This document shows, in pieces, positions 13,155 through 13,218 of a DNA stretch of 13,218 nt. The notes beneath the pieces are model-generated. The model was not told the origin of the DNA and did not search any database. It saw only the letters and a program-made list of their open reading frames with translations. The first letter of the stretch is position 1. Every line of letters starts with the position of its first letter. Source of the stretch: Bacteroidales bacterium (GTDB taxonomy: Bacteria; Bacteroidota; Bacteroidia; Bacteroidales; UBA932); contig JAFZWC010000045.1 of assembly GCA_017617475.1 (NCBI GenBank), positions 1 to 13,218 on the forward strand. The letters run 5' to 3'. Made by a program: the position numbers and the translations under genes.

Positions 13155-13218
13155 TGTAGGGCTTAGAGTCCTGTAGGCAATGAAAATGGTCGATGCCTAC
13201 AGGACTCTAAGCCCTACA
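13155..13218. repeat. Perfect 25-bp inverted repeat at the window end
   Basis: The arms 13155-13179 and 13194-13218 are exact reverse complements separated by 14 bases (13180-13193). The right arm ends on the last base of the window. It has no T-run. Candidates are abutting ends of an insertion sequence or MITE, a recombination site, or an assembly artefact at a contig end. Confidence 0.85.

Overview
The window looks like chromosomal DNA from a Bacteroidales-type bacterium (phylum Bacteroidota). Several genes follow -7 boxes of the Bacteroidota form TAnnTTTG, Shine-Dalgarno sequences are weak, and the lipoproteins, the carboxypeptidase-regulatory-domain protein and the radical SAM/lipoprotein pair are typical of that phylum. 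Placement below order is not possible by eye. G+C is moderately high, with many G/C third codon positions.

Left part (1-6493). A tRNA-Thr(CGT) gene with its own terminator is read leftward. Seven genes follow rightward: a BaiN/HI0933-type flavoprotein, a cytoplasmic FKBP prolyl isomerase, a PnuC-type vitamin transporter, a BadF-type sugar kinase/ATPase, recR, a GltD-like flavoprotein and queC. From the kinase to queC the genes overlap by 4-11 bases, which suggests translational coupling. A strong bidirectional hairpin terminator closes the run. Two palindromic repeat elements lie between the first three genes.

Middle part (6494-8510). Two leftward genes, a small alanine-rich helical lipoprotein and a MutT-like Nudix hydrolase, are followed by a rightward CorA-type metal transporter. 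corA has a promoter about 190 bases upstream of its start, giving a long leader that can fold into a three-way junction.

Right part (8511-12661). A well-formed promoter (TTTG, 21 bases, TAGATTTG) drives a two-gene unit: a small putative lipoprotein and a radical SAM/SPASM enzyme. This resembles the Bacteroidota rSAM/lipoprotein pair whose chemistry is, to my knowledge, unresolved. Next is a Tat-exported, probably lipid-anchored N-acyl-D-amino-acid deacylase. It converges on an exported carboxypeptidase-regulatory-domain protein read leftward.

Right end (12697-13218). No convincing gene lies here. It holds a second copy of the ACTATCTTTGCC promoter core, a 17-bp interrupted hairpin, a doubtful 35-codon cysteine-containing frame, five degenerate 21-24 base repeats, and a perfect 25-bp inverted repeat that ends exactly at the window edge. 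The least understood items are the radical SAM/lipoprotein pair, the corA leader and this gene-less end.
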